From Rhodobacterales bacterium 32-67-9 (GTDB lineage Bacteria > Pseudomonadota > Alphaproteobacteria > Rhodobacterales > Rhodobacteraceae), in NCBI GenBank assembly GCA_002280515.1, contig NCEA01000022.1, positions 42,589 through 106,588 of the forward strand: a stretch of DNA of 64,000 nucleotides, written 5' to 3'. Under the pieces are notes generated by a model. The model was not told the DNA's origin, did not search any database, and was given only the letters and a program-made list of their open reading frames with translations. Positions within the stretch are counted from its first letter, which is position 1. Every line of letters begins with the position of its first letter. A program made the position numbers and the translations under genes. Positions 41,519 to 50,703 of this stretch are shown here, one piece after another.

Positions 41519-43096
41519 ATGTCATTCACCACGCTTTCCCGTCGGGGCTTCGGTCTTTTGACCGCGGCGCTACTGGCGACCTCGGCATTGACGGCACCGG
41601 CCCTGGCCGAAACGCCGCCCGGCGTTCTTGTCGTCGGCCAGATCGCCGAGCCGCAGTCGCTCGACCCGCATGCCGTGACGGCGGTCAACGATTTCCGCAT
41701 CCTGATGAACGTCTACGACGGCCTGGTGCGCTACAGACCCGGCACGCTGGAAGTGGAGCCGGCGCTCGCCACCGCGTGGGAGATCAGCGAAGACGGCACC
41801 GTCTATACCTTCACGCTCCGCGAAGGCGTGACCTTCCACGACGGCAGCGCCTTCGACGCGGAGGCGGTGGTGTTCAACTTCGACCGCATGCTGAAGGACG
41901 ATCACCCCTATCACGACACCGGACCCTTCCCGCTGTCGTTCTTCTTCTCGGCGGTGAAATCGGTCGAGGCAGTGGATGCGAAGACGGTGACGTTCACCCT
42001 GAACGAACCTTATGCGCCGTTCCTCTCGAACCTCGCCTATCCGACCGGCCTCATCGTCTCGCCGGCCGCGGTGCAGGCGCATGGCAAGGAGTTCGGCCGC
42101 CATCCCTCCGGCACCGGCCCCTTCAAGTTCGCCGAATGGCGTGCGAACGAGGCGGTGGTGGTCGAGAAGAACCCCGGCTACTGGGACGGCGAGGCGGCGT
42201 TGCAGGCGGTGATCTACCGGCCGATCACCGACGCCAACACCCGCGTGGCCGAGATGCTGGCCGGCGGGATTGACCTGATGGTAGAGGTGCCGCCGACGGC
42301 GCTGTCGCAGTTCCGGGGCGATGCCTTCAAGGTCGCCGAGCAGGCGGGGCCGCATCTCTGGTTCCTGATCCTCAACGCCAAGGACGGCCCTTTCGCCGAC
42401 AAGCGGGTGCGCCAGGCCGCGAATTACGCGATCAACAAGGAGGCGCTGGTGAACGACGTCCTAGAAGGCACGGCAGCGGTCGCCGCCGGCCCGACGCCGC
42501 CCGCCTTCGCCTGGGCCTATAACGAGGCGCTTTCGCCCTATCCCTACGACCCGGAGAAGGCCAGGGCGCTGCTGGCCGAGGCCGGGGCCGAGGGGGCGGA
42601 GCTGACCTTCTATGTCACCGAGGGCGGGTCGGGCATGCTCGATCCCGTCGCGATGGGGACGGCGATCCAGGCCGACCTCGCCGCTGTCGGGCTCACCGTG
42701 AAGATCGAGACCTACGAGTGGAACACCTTCCTCGGCAAGGTCAATCCCGGTCTCGAAGGCAAGGCCGACATGGCCGAGATGGCCTGGATGACCAACGATC
42801 CCGACACGCTTCCGTTCCTGGCGCTGCGCACCGACGCCTGGCCGGACAAGGGCGGCTTCAACTCGGGTTACTATTCCAACCCGAAGGTCGACGAACTGCT
42901 GGAGGCGGCGCGGGTTTCGACCGATCAATCCGAACGCGCCCGGCTTTACAAGGAGATGCAGGAGATCGTCCATGACGACGCGCCGTGGGTCTTCGTGGCG
43001 AACTGGAAGCAGAACGCGGTGACGAGTGCGGCGGTTCAGGGCTTCGCACTGGAGCCTTCGTTCTTTCTTCTTCTGAAGAACGTCTCGAAGGACTGA
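41519..43096 (+). CDS. Peptide-type ABC transporter substrate-binding protein (family 5)
   Basis: A 525-aa periplasmic protein with a signal peptide carrying SRRGF (possible Tat signal) and ending at ALAE (about 30). The mature part has the family 5 blocks: AEPQSLDPHAVTAVND, YTFTLREGVTFHDGSAFDAEAVVFN and GTGPFKFAEW. Such proteins bind di- or oligopeptides, nickel, opines or glutathione. ATG 41519 has AGGGGG upstream. It leads the operon for permeases, ATPases and regulator. Confidence 0.92.
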   Translation: MSFTTLSRRGFGLLTAALLATSALTAPALAETPPGVLVVGQIAEPQSLDPHAVTAVNDFRILMNVYDGLVRYRPGTLEVEPALATAWEISEDGTVYTFTLREGVTFHDGSAFDAEAVVFNFDRMLKDDHPYHDTGPFPLSFFFSAVKSVEAVDAKTVTFTLNEPYAPFLSNLAYPTGLIVSPAAVQAHGKEFGRHPSGTGPFKFAEWRANEAVVVEKNPGYWDGEAALQAVIYRPITDANTRVAEMLAGGIDLMVEVPPTALSQFRGDAFKVAEQAGPHLWFLILNAKDGPFADKRVRQAANYAINKEALVNDVLEGTAAVAAGPTPPAFAWAYNEALSPYPYDPEKARALLAEAGAEGAELTFYVTEGGSGMLDPVAMGTAIQADLAAVGLTVKIETYEWNTFLGKVNPGLEGKADMAEMAWMTNDPDTLPFLALRTDAWPDKGGFNSGYYSNPKVDELLEAARVSTDQSERARLYKEMQEIVHDDAPWVFVANWKQNAVTSAAVQGFALEPSFFLLLKNVSKD

Positions 43097-43103
43097 GGTG
43101 CCG

Positions 43104-43139
43104 GGGCCTGGACGGACCGAACTGTCCGAGCCCTTTTTT
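43104..43139 (+). terminator. Hairpin with T-run after binding-protein gene
   Basis: CGGAC/GTCCG with a 6-base loop, an outer GGGC/GCCC pair, and TTTTTT at 43134-43139. It looks like a real intrinsic terminator or attenuator before the permease genes. Confidence 0.65.
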
Positions 43140-43149
43140 CGCCTTGAGG

Positions 43150-43189
43150 TCGGAGGCCTCCGGCGGGGATATTTGCTGCAAGATGAAGC
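43150..43189 (+). other. GGAGGCCTCC element with GGGGATATTTG...AAGATGAAG, probable dispersed Rhodobacteraceae repeat
   Basis: A perfect palindrome GGAGGCCTCC (43152-43161), then CGGCGGGGATATTTG and AAGATGAAG. I remember similar sequences at many gene ends in Rhodobacteraceae genomes. Only this copy is noticed in the window. Confidence 0.4.
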
Positions 43190-43201
43190 GGAGGGTCCGG
43201 C

Positions 43202-44149
43202 ATGGGCGGCTATATCCTCAAGCGGCTGATCTCGGCGGTGCCGGTGCTTCTTGGCATCACGGTCATCGTCTTCGCGATCATGGCGCTGATTCCCGGCGAT
43301 CCCGCGACCGCGATCCTCGGCAGTTACGCGACGCCGGAGAATGTGGCGCGGCTGAACCGCGAGCTTGGCCTCGACAGGCCGCTGGTCAGCCAGTACTTCA
43401 TCTGGCTCGGCAATCTCGTGCAGGGCGATTTCGGCCGGTCGTTCGCGTTGAACCGCCCGGTTCTCGACGAGGTGCTGGAGCGGTTTTCGGCGACGCTGGT
43501 GCTGGCCGGCGCGGCCTTCGTCCTTTGCGCGCTTCTCGGCATCGCCGCCGGCGTCGTCTCGGCGGCGCGGCAGTACGGGGCGGCCGACAAGGCGATCACC
43601 GTGGCGGTGATCCTCGGCATCTCGGTGCCATCTTTCTTTCTCGGCATGATGATGATCCTCGTCTTCGCGGTGCGCCTCAGATGGCTGCCGGTGTCGGGCA
43701 TGTACGAGATCTATGGCGGTGGCGATCTGCGCGACCTTCTGCGCCACCTCGCGATGCCGGCGCTGGCGCTCTCGGTGGTGGCGACCGGGGTCATCGCGCG
43801 GCTGACGCGGGCGGCGATGTTGGAAGTGCTGCGGCAGGATTTCATCCGCACGGCGCGCGCCAAGGGCGTGGGCGAGGGGCGGGTGATCTGGGGCCATGCG
43901 CTCCGCGCCGCCATGGTCTCGGTGATCCCGGTGCTCGGCATCCAGGCGGGGTTCGTCCTCTCCGGCGCGGTCTATATCGAGATCGTCTTTCAATGGCCCG
44001 GCATCGGCCGGATGCTGGTCGATGCGATCCTGAAGCGCGACATCCTTCTGGTGCAGGGCGGCGTCGTCTTCGTCGCGGCCTGCTACGTGTTCTTCAACAT
44101 CCTCGTCGACGTGGCGCAAAGCGTTCTCGATCCCAGGATCCGCACATGA
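43202..44149 (+). CDS. Peptide-type ABC transporter permease (DppB-like)
   Basis: A 315-aa membrane protein with six hydrophobic segments. Family marks are the IPGDPATAILG front loop, GLDRPLVSQYFIWL and the EAA loop TARAKGVGEGRVIWGHALR, and the GAVYIEIVFQWPGIGRMLVDAI end. It pairs with the next permease domain. Start ATG at 43202 is preceded by GCGGAGGG. It overlaps the following gene by ATGA. Confidence 0.94.
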   Translation: MGGYILKRLISAVPVLLGITVIVFAIMALIPGDPATAILGSYATPENVARLNRELGLDRPLVSQYFIWLGNLVQGDFGRSFALNRPVLDEVLERFSATLVLAGAAFVLCALLGIAAGVVSAARQYGAADKAITVAVILGISVPSFFLGMMMILVFAVRLRWLPVSGMYEIYGGGDLRDLLRHLAMPALALSVVATGVIARLTRAAMLEVLRQDFIRTARAKGVGEGRVIWGHALRAAMVSVIPVLGIQAGFVLSGAVYIEIVFQWPGIGRMLVDAILKRDILLVQGGVVFVAACYVFFNILVDVAQSVLDPRIRT

Positions 44150-45951
44150 GGCTTTTCCTGAAGCTTCTCGCCCGCAACCGGCTCGCCGTCTTCGGGGCGG
44201 CGGTTCTCGGGGTGATCGTGATCGTCGTGCTTCTGGTACCGCTGCTGCCGCTCGCCGATCCGGACGTGACGAGCACCGGCGACCGGTTCCAGCGTCCCTT
44301 CAGCGCCGGGCATCCGCTCGGCACAGATCACCTTGGCCGCGATCTCCTGTCGCGGCTTCTCTGGGGCACGCGACTGTCGCTGGCGGTGGGCTTCGCCGCC
44401 GCCGTGATCGCCGGCACGATAGGCGCGGGCATCGGGGTGATCGCGGGGTATTTCGGCGGCCGGGTCGACAACGTCATCATGCGCGGCGTCGACATGCTGA
44501 TGGCCTTTCCCTACATCCTCCTCGCGCTCGCCATCGTCGCCGCCCTCGGGCCGGGGCTGATGAATGCGCTGATCGCGGTGGCGGCGGTCAACGTGCCGTT
44601 TTTCGCCCGCAACATCCGCGGGATCACCGTCGGGATCGCGCACAGGGAATTCGTCGATGCCGCGCGGCTTTCGGGCATGGGGCATGGCCGCATCCTTCTG
44701 TCGGAGATCGTGCCGAACGTGCTGCCGGTCGTCGTCATCGCGATGTCCACCACCATCGGCTGGATGATCCTCGAGACGGCGGGCCTCTCGTTCCTCGGGC
44801 TCGGCAGCCAGCCGCCGCATACCTCGGTCGTACCGGGGGTGATGATCCTCTTGATCGTCATGTCGATCAACCTTCTCGGCGACGGGGTGCGCGACGCGCT
44901 CGACCCGCGCCTGCGCTCGGGCGCGCTGTCGCGGCCGATGGCGGCGACGCTGGTGGACCGGGACACGGTGCCCGATGCACAGGGCCCGGGGCTTCTGGCC
45001 ATCGACGGGCTCAGGACCGAGTTCCGCGTCGGCCCGCGCCTCTACAAGGCGGTGGGCGGCGTGTCGCTGTCGCTTGCCCCCGGCGAATGCGTCGGGCTGA
45101 TCGGCGAGAGCGGGTCGGGCAAGTCGGTGACGGCGCTATCGGTCATGGGCCTTGTCGCCTCGCCGCCGGGTGTGATCACCGGGGGCGCGGTGCGGCTTGA
45201 GGGCGAGGACCTGATCGGCGCGCCCTATGCGCGGCTGCGGTCGCTCCGGGGCGACCGGGTTGCCTACATCTTCCAGGACCCGCTCGCCACGCTCCACCCG
45301 CTCTACCGGGTCGGCGACCAGCTGGCCGAGGCGATTCGGGTGCATCACGCCGTGAGCCGCGAGGCGGCGGCGGCGCGGGCGGTGAAGCTGCTGGCCGACG
45401 TGCGGATCCCCAACCCCGAGGCGCGGGCGCGGGCCTTTCCGCATGAACTGTCGGGCGGCATGCGCCAGCGGGTCGGTATCGCGATGGCGCTCGCCAACGA
45501 GCCGGAGATCATCATCGCGGACGAGCCGACCACCGCGCTCGACGTGACGGTACAGGCGCAGATCCTGTCGCTGCTTGATGATCTGAGGCGTGAGCGCGGG
45601 CTGGCGATCCTGTTCATCACCCATGATTTCGGCGTCGTCGGCCAGCTTTGCGACCGGGTGGCGGTGATGTATGCCGGCCGGATCGTCGAGGAGGGGCGGA
45701 CGGAAGAGGTGCTCGCCTCGCCCGCCCATCCCTACACGAAGCGGCTCATCGCCTGCGTGCCGGAGCTTGGTGGCGGCCGGCGGTGGCTGGAGGCGATCCC
45801 CGGCCTGCCGCCGGCCGTTGACAGCCTGCCCGAAGGCTGCGCCTTCGCCCCGCGCTGCGCCAAGGCCGACGATGCCTGTCGGACGGGCGAGATCGCGCTG
45901 GCGGGCGACGGACGCAAGGTGCGCTGCCTGAAACCGGAGGTCGTGGCATGA
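44146..45951 (+). CDS. Fused permease (DppC) and ATPase (DppD) of peptide-type ABC transporter
   Basis: A 601-aa protein. Residues 1-270 are a DppC-like permease ([21 protein letters not shown] region [20 protein letters not shown]); residues about 285-600 are a DppD-like ATPase with Walker A GESGSGKS, signature [12 protein letters not shown], Walker B IIADEP, H-loop ITHDFG and a C-terminal Cys region ([14 protein letters not shown]). The frame is continuous through the linker [12 protein letters not shown]. Such fusions are known among these transporters. It overlaps the next ATPase gene by ATGA. Confidence 0.92.
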   Translation: MRLFLKLLARNRLAVFGAAVLGVIVIVVLLVPLLPLADPDVTSTGDRFQRPFSAGHPLGTDHLGRDLLSRLLWGTRLSLAVGFAAAVIAGTIGAGIGVIAGYFGGRVDNVIMRGVDMLMAFPYILLALAIVAALGPGLMNALIAVAAVNVPFFARNIRGITVGIAHREFVDAARLSGMGHGRILLSEIVPNVLPVVVIAMSTTIGWMILETAGLSFLGLGSQPPHTSVVPGVMILLIVMSINLLGDGVRDALDPRLRSGALSRPMAATLVDRDTVPDAQGPGLLAIDGLRTEFRVGPRLYKAVGGVSLSLAPGECVGLIGESGSGKSVTALSVMGLVASPPGVITGGAVRLEGEDLIGAPYARLRSLRGDRVAYIFQDPLATLHPLYRVGDQLAEAIRVHHAVSREAAAARAVKLLADVRIPNPEARARAFPHELSGGMRQRVGIAMALANEPEIIIADEPTTALDVTVQAQILSLLDDLRRERGLAILFITHDFGVVGQLCDRVAVMYAGRIVEEGRTEEVLASPAHPYTKRLIACVPELGGGRRWLEAIPGLPPAVDSLPEGCAFAPRCAKADDACRTGEIALAGDGRKVRCLKPEVVA

Positions 45952-46901
45952 CGCTGGCGCTCAAGACCGAAGACCTCGCCAAGACCTTCCCGGTGGGCAA
46001 GCCGCTTTTCGGTCCGCCGAAGGCGCTCGTCCATGCGGTGCGTCCGACAAACCTTGCGGTGGCCGAGGGCGAGACGCTGGGGATCGTCGGCGAATCCGGG
46101 TGCGGCAAGTCGACGCTCGCGCGGATGCTTGTGGGGCTCTTGCAGCCCACGTCGGGCCGGATCGAGATCGGCGGGCGGGCACTTGACCGCGCCGATCCGG
46201 CGGCCTTCGGGCGGCTCATCCAGTATGTGTTCCAGGACCCGGTTTCGAGCCTAAATCCGAGAAAGACCATTCGCCAGATCATGGAGATGCCGCTCGTCCG
46301 GCTGCACGGGATGGACCGCGCGGCCCGCGCGGCGCGGATTGCCGAGATATTCGACTGGGTCAGCCTGCGCCCCGAATTCCTCGACCGCTATCCGCACGAG
46401 TTTTCCGGCGGGCAGGCGCAGCGGATCGGCATCGCGCGGGCACTTGCGGCCTCGCCGCGGATCCTCATCCTCGATGAACCGGTCTCGGCGCTTGATGTGT
46501 CGGTGCAGGCGCAGGTGCTGAACCTTCTGGCCGACCTGAAAGCCGAACTGGGGCTCACCTACCTTTTCATCAGCCATGACCTTGCGGTGGTCGAGGCGGT
46601 GAGCGACCGGATCGCGGTTCTCTATTTCGGCTCGGTCGTGGAAACCGGGCCGGCCGAAAGTGTCTTTGCAGCGCCGCGCCATCCCTATACCAAGCTTCTG
46701 GCCGACAGCGCGCCGGTCGTCGGCCGGCCGCTTGGTGGTGCGGCAGAGGGCGAGTTGCCCGATCCGCTCAACCCGCCGCCGGGTTGCGCCTTTGCCGGGC
46801 GCTGCGCGCGGGCCACGGAGCTGTGCCGACGCGAGCGCCCCATGCTCGATCAGATCGAAGGAGACCAGTTTGCCGCCTGCCACCACCCGATCCCGGCCTG
46901 A
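45948..46901 (+). CDS. Peptide-type ABC transporter ATP-binding protein (DppF-like)
   Basis: A 317-aa ATPase with Walker A GESGCGKST, Q-loop VFQDPVSSLNP, signature FSGGQAQRIGIA, Walker B ILDEPVSALD, H-loop ISHDLA and a C-terminal four-Cys oligopeptide-transporter region (GCAFAGRCARATELC). It forms the second nucleotide-binding half with the ATPase part of the upstream fusion protein. Its 3' end overlaps the GntR gene by 32 bases. Confidence 0.94.
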   Translation: MTLALKTEDLAKTFPVGKPLFGPPKALVHAVRPTNLAVAEGETLGIVGESGCGKSTLARMLVGLLQPTSGRIEIGGRALDRADPAAFGRLIQYVFQDPVSSLNPRKTIRQIMEMPLVRLHGMDRAARAARIAEIFDWVSLRPEFLDRYPHEFSGGQAQRIGIARALAASPRILILDEPVSALDVSVQAQVLNLLADLKAELGLTYLFISHDLAVVEAVSDRIAVLYFGSVVETGPAESVFAAPRHPYTKLLADSAPVVGRPLGGAAEGELPDPLNPPPGCAFAGRCARATELCRRERPMLDQIEGDQFAACHHPIPA

Positions 46902-47646
46902 ACCCCGCCTGTCGCGTCCGCAGCAGGTGGCGGAGGCGATCAAGGACTGGGTGATGGCCGAAGGCTGTCAGCCCGGCGACCGGCTGCCGTCCGAGTCCGA
47001 GATGATCGAGCGGTTCGGCATGGCCAAGGGCACGATCCGCGAGGCGATCCGCATTCTTGAAGCGCAGGGCCTGGTGAAGTCGCGCACCGGGCCGGGCGGC
47101 GGGGTCTTTGTCCATCCGGTGTCTGAAGAGCGCGCCGCAGCCTTGCTGGGCAACTACTTCTATTTCCAGAAACTTTCCATCGACGACATCTACCAGATCC
47201 GCGAGGCGCTGGAGCCTGAACTGGCCGCCAGCCTTGCCGGAAGGCTGAGCGAGGCGCAGCTTGCCGCGCTGGAGGCGGTGATGGCGGATTACGCGGAGCC
47301 GGCAGGGACGGCGGAGGAGGAGCGCGCCCAGCACATCGCCTCCTTGCGCTTCCATGCGGTGTTGGCCGAGATGTCGGGCAATCCGCTCCTCAGGTTCCTG
47401 ATCCGCTTCATCGCCAACATGCTGAGCGAGATCACCGTGTCGCGCCAGCTTTACGCACCGCCGAACCCGGAACTGTGGCGAAGCGGCATGGACTATCAGT
47501 CACGCCTGGTCGCGGCCCTGCGCGCCGGCGATGCCGATACCGCGCGCGAGGTGCTGCGCGGGCACATGAAGAACGCGCATCGGCTGATGAGCCTTCAGGA
47601 AGCGGCGGTGACGCAGCGATTCCTGTCGGAGCCCACGATCATCTGA
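46870..47646 (+). CDS. GntR family regulator (FadR/FCD subfamily) with TTG start
   Basis: A 258-aa regulator. The winged helix-turn-helix is at about 18-80 (GDRLPSESEMIERFGMAKGTIREAI as the GntR signature, split here by reading positions) and the FCD ligand-binding domain at 105-235 with IREALEPELA and FHAVLAEMSGN. The start is TTG at 46870, six bases after AAGGAG; no ATG in frame gives a complete N-terminus. It ends the ABC operon and likely represses it by binding the TTATCATGATAA pair at 41442-41481 until a ligand is present. Confidence 0.85.
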   Translation: MPPATTRSRPEPRLSRPQQVAEAIKDWVMAEGCQPGDRLPSESEMIERFGMAKGTIREAIRILEAQGLVKSRTGPGGGVFVHPVSEERAAALLGNYFYFQKLSIDDIYQIREALEPELAASLAGRLSEAQLAALEAVMADYAEPAGTAEEERAQHIASLRFHAVLAEMSGNPLLRFLIRFIANMLSEITVSRQLYAPPNPELWRSGMDYQSRLVAALRAGDADTAREVLRGHMKNAHRLMSLQEAAVTQRFLSEPTII

Positions 47647-47647
47647 G

Positions 47648-47665
47648 TGCTCAGGCGTCTGAGCA
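47648..47665. terminator. Bidirectional terminator between convergent operons
   Basis: TGCTCAG/CTGAGCA with a 4-base loop in the 20-base gap between two convergent genes. Confidence 0.6.
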
Positions 47666-47666
47666 T

Positions 47667-48671
47667 TCAGGCGACCATTTCGTCGAGCAATTCGCGCCAG
47701 CGGTGGCAGGCCACCTCGTGTCCGTCGCCGGGATGTTCCAGCACCGGCTCCTCTGCCTTGCAGCGGTCGATGGCATGGGGGCAGCGGGTGTGGAACTTGC
47801 AGCCCGGGGGCTGGTTCGTCGGCGAGGGGATCTCTCCGATCAGCTTTTGCGCGCGGCCGCGGTCGTCGGGGTCGAGCGAGGGGATCGCCGAGAAGAGCGC
47901 CCGCGTATAGGGATGGCGCGGGGCGGCAAAGAGCGTCCGGGTCGGCGCGGATTCCACCAGCCGGCCGAGATACATCACCGCGACATGGTCGCAGGTATGG
48001 GCGACGACCGACAGGTCATGGCTGATGAAGAGGAAGGTCAGCCCCATGTCGCGCTGGATCTGCTTGAGAAGGTTCAGCACGTCGGCCTGGATCGACACGT
48101 CAAGGGCCGCCACGCTTTCGTCCGCGACGATGAACTGCGGCCCGGAAACCAGCGCCCGCGCGATCGAGATGCGTTGCCTCTGACCGCCCGAGAAGGCATG
48201 CGGGAAACGCCGCAGGTGTTCGAGGTTGAGCCGGCATTTCGCCGCGATCTCGCGCACCCGCGCGTCGGTCTCCTCGCGCGACTTCGTCAGGCCCATAACC
48301 TCCAGCGGTTCGGCGATGATGTCGCGCACGGTCATGCGCGGGGAAAGTGCGGCGTAGGGATCCTGGAAGATCAGTTGCGCCCGCTTGCGGTAATCCTTGA
48401 GCGCAGGGCCCGAAAGCGTCGTCAGGTCGAGGTCGACCTCGCCGTCATTGTAGCGTGCCGTGCCGCCGGTGATCGGCACCGCCTTCAGCAGCGCCCGGCC
48501 GAGCGTGGTCTTGCCGGAGCCGCTTTCGCCCACGAGGCCGAAGAAGGAACCCTTCGCGATGTCGAGATCAACGTGATCGACCGCCTTCAGCACCGCCTTG
48601 CTGAAAAAGCCGGAGCCGATCCTGAACCCGACCGAAAGGTCGCGGGCCGAGATGAGAATGTCATCGCTCAT
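47667..48671 (-). CDS. Second peptide-type ABC transporter ATP-binding protein (OppF-like)
   Basis: A 334-aa ATPase: Walker A GESGSGKTT, Q-loop IFQDPYAALSP, signature FSGGQRQRISIA, Walker B IVADESVAALD (Ser in place of the usual Pro after DE), H-loop ISHDLS, and the C-terminal Cys cluster CKFHTRCPHAIDRC. It is the last gene of the second transporter operon and overlaps its partner ATPase by ATGA. Confidence 0.94.
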   Translation of the reverse strand: MSDDILISARDLSVGFRIGSGFFSKAVLKAVDHVDLDIAKGSFFGLVGESGSGKTTLGRALLKAVPITGGTARYNDGEVDLDLTTLSGPALKDYRKRAQLIFQDPYAALSPRMTVRDIIAEPLEVMGLTKSREETDARVREIAAKCRLNLEHLRRFPHAFSGGQRQRISIARALVSGPQFIVADESVAALDVSIQADVLNLLKQIQRDMGLTFLFISHDLSVVAHTCDHVAVMYLGRLVESAPTRTLFAAPRHPYTRALFSAIPSLDPDDRGRAQKLIGEIPSPTNQPPGCKFHTRCPHAIDRCKAEEPVLEHPGDGHEVACHRWRELLDEMVA

Positions 48672-49666
48672 GCCATGACCTCCGCGCTGTGGATGTGGCA
48701 GGCGACGCGGTGGTTCGGATCGACCTTTTCGTCGCGGGGCAGGGCGGTCTTGCAGATATCGCCGAGGAACTTCGGGCAGCGGGTGTGAAAGACGCAGCCC
48801 GTCGGCCGTTCGAGCGGCGAGGGAATGTCGCCCGCCACCGGCGTCAGCGGTGCCTCAAGATCGTCGAGCTTCGGCAGCGCCGCCAGCAGGCCCTGTGTAT
48901 AGGGGTGTTTCGGGTTGCGGATCACCTCACGCACCGGGCCTTCCTCGATCAGCCGGCCGAGATACATGACGGAGACCTTGTCGGCGGTCTGGGCGATGAC
49001 GCCGAGGTCGTGAGTGATGAAGACGATGCCCATGTGGAATTCGGCGACGAGGTCCTTCATCAGGTCGAGGACCTGCGCCTGGATCGTCACGTCGAGCGCC
49101 GTCGTCGGTTCATCCGCGATGAGAAGCTTCGGCTTCGTCGACAGCGCCATCGCGATCATCGCCCGCTGCCGCATGCCGCCCGAAAGCTCGAACGCGTATT
49201 GATCGACGCGCCGTGCCGGGTCGGAAATGCCCACCCGGTCGAGCATTTCGATCGAGATTTCGCGGGCCCGCGCCTTCGACATGTCGGAATGAAGCTGCAA
49301 CTGCTCCACCATCTGCTTGCCGATGGTGATGGCGGGCGCGAAGCTCGCCATCGGTTCCTGGAAGATCATCGAGATTGCGCCGCCGCGCACCACCTTCAGA
49401 TCGCGCGCGGTCGTCAGCGACAGGACATCGACCGGGCCGCTGTCGGTATGCAGCGTGATCCGGCTTTCGGGGCTATAGACCGCGTTCTTGGCGTTGAGGT
49501 GCATCAGCGCCTTGGCCGTCACCGACTTGCCCGACCCGCTTTCGCCGACAAGGCCCATGACCTCGCCCTTGGCGATGGAAAAGCTTACGTCCTCGACGGC
49601 AGTGATCAGGCCCTCGTCGGTCCGGAACTTCAGGGTGAGGTTCTCGACTTCGATCAGTGCCGTCAT
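48668..49666 (-). CDS. Second peptide-type ABC transporter ATP-binding protein (OppD-like)
   Basis: A 332-aa ATPase: Walker [11 protein letters not shown]-loop IFQEPMASFAP, signature [12 protein letters not shown], Walker [13 protein letters not shown]-loop ITHDLG, and C-terminal CVFHTRCPKFLGDIC. The N-terminus contains LKFRTDEGLITAVEDVSFSI of the OppD type. Overlaps the permease stop upstream and the OppF start downstream, so all are made together. Confidence 0.94.
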   Translation of the reverse strand: MTALIEVENLTLKFRTDEGLITAVEDVSFSIAKGEVMGLVGESGSGKSVTAKALMHLNAKNAVYSPESRITLHTDSGPVDVLSLTTARDLKVVRGGAISMIFQEPMASFAPAITIGKQMVEQLQLHSDMSKARAREISIEMLDRVGISDPARRVDQYAFELSGGMRQRAMIAMALSTKPKLLIADEPTTALDVTIQAQVLDLMKDLVAEFHMGIVFITHDLGVIAQTADKVSVMYLGRLIEEGPVREVIRNPKHPYTQGLLAALPKLDDLEAPLTPVAGDIPSPLERPTGCVFHTRCPKFLGDICKTALPRDEKVDPNHRVACHIHSAEVMA

Positions 49667-50700
49667 TTCTTGGTATCCGCATAAGGGTCAGCCGCGTCGC
49701 GCAAGCCATCGCCGACGAAGACGAAGGCCAGGACCAGCGCCACGAAGAAGATGACGGGGATGAAATACCACTGGTAGTTCAAGAGCACGTCGGCCTTGGA
49801 GACGTTCTGCATCAGCGCGCCGAGCGAGTTGACCGGGTCCTTGAGGCCGAGGCCGATGAAGCTGAGCGCAGTCTCGGACCGGACCATGTAGGGAAAGGAG
49901 ATCATCAGGTCGACGATGATGTAGCTGGTGAACGACGGCAAGAGGTGGCGCCGGATGATATGGCCCGCCGAGGCGCCGCAGAGCTCCGCCGCCAGAACGT
50001 ATTCCTGCGTCCGTTCGGTCAGAAGATGGGTTCGTATTCGCCGCGCCAGCGTCGGCCAGCCGATCAGGCCGAGGATGATCGAGATGAAGAAGAACCGCGT
50101 CTCGGACGACCAGTGATCGGGCATGAAGGCGGCGAGCGCCATGAAGAGGGGGATCGAGGGCACCGTCCGGATCGCGTCGGTGATCATCTGCAGGACGCTG
50201 TCGATCCAGCCGCCGAAATAGCCCGCCACCCCGCCGATGACGAGCGCGAGGACGAAAGAGATGAACACCCCGAGCTGGATGTTGCCCGGGATTAAGCCGA
50301 GGATCTTGTAGTCCCAGTCGCGCACGAAGAACCGGACATAGAGCCGCTTGTCGCGGTTCTCGGTCACCACCCAGCGGAAATTGGTCTTGATCGAGCGTTC
50401 CCGCTCGGTCGCGTAGATGAAGGGGCGGATGGAAAAGCCGTTTTCGTCGCTGAACTTCGGGAACTGCGGCGCGCCGTTCTCGTAATTCTCGTCGCGGCCC
50501 GCGATGGTCGGGTCGTAAGGCGCGAGGAACGGTGCGAAAAGCCCCATCAGGATCATCAGCATGAGCGCCCAGGCGGCGATCATCGCGGTGCGGTTGCCCC
50601 TGAACCGCGCCCAGATGAGCTGGCCCTGCGAGGCGGTGAAGTAGGCCTCCTTGGCCTTCTGGTCGATCCCGCCGACGGTTGCTGTCTTACGTCCGAACAT
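49663..50700 (-). CDS. Second peptide-type ABC transporter permease (OppC-like)
   Basis: A 345-aa membrane protein with a long N-terminal cytoplasmic arm, one helix (about 38-60), a periplasmic insert of about 80 residues (APYDPTIAGRDENYENG to RDWDYKILG) and five more helices. The EAA loop is AAELCGASAGHIIRRHLLPS. The large insert resembles YejE/OppC-like permeases of bigger peptides or antimicrobial peptides. Gap of 3 bases to the upstream permease gene. Confidence 0.92.
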   Translation of the reverse strand: MFGRKTATVGGIDQKAKEAYFTASQGQLIWARFRGNRTAMIAAWALMLMILMGLFAPFLAPYDPTIAGRDENYENGAPQFPKFSDENGFSIRPFIYATERERSIKTNFRWVVTENRDKRLYVRFFVRDWDYKILGLIPGNIQLGVFISFVLALVIGGVAGYFGGWIDSVLQMITDAIRTVPSIPLFMALAAFMPDHWSSETRFFFISIILGLIGWPTLARRIRTHLLTERTQEYVLAAELCGASAGHIIRRHLLPSFTSYIIVDLMISFPYMVRSETALSFIGLGLKDPVNSLGALMQNVSKADVLLNYQWYFIPVIFFVALVLAFVFVGDGLRDAADPYADTKK

Positions 50701-50703
50701 CGC

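Noticed and set aside
42461-44119. Open frame of 552 codons on the minus strand
   Set aside because: Antisense to the peptide-type binding protein and permease genes; low-complexity His/Arg/Asp pattern.
42985-44145. Upstream extension of the DppC-DppD fusion to 988 residues
   Set aside because: The first 387 codons are a shadow of dppB in another frame; the permease begins at 44146 with an ATGA overlap.
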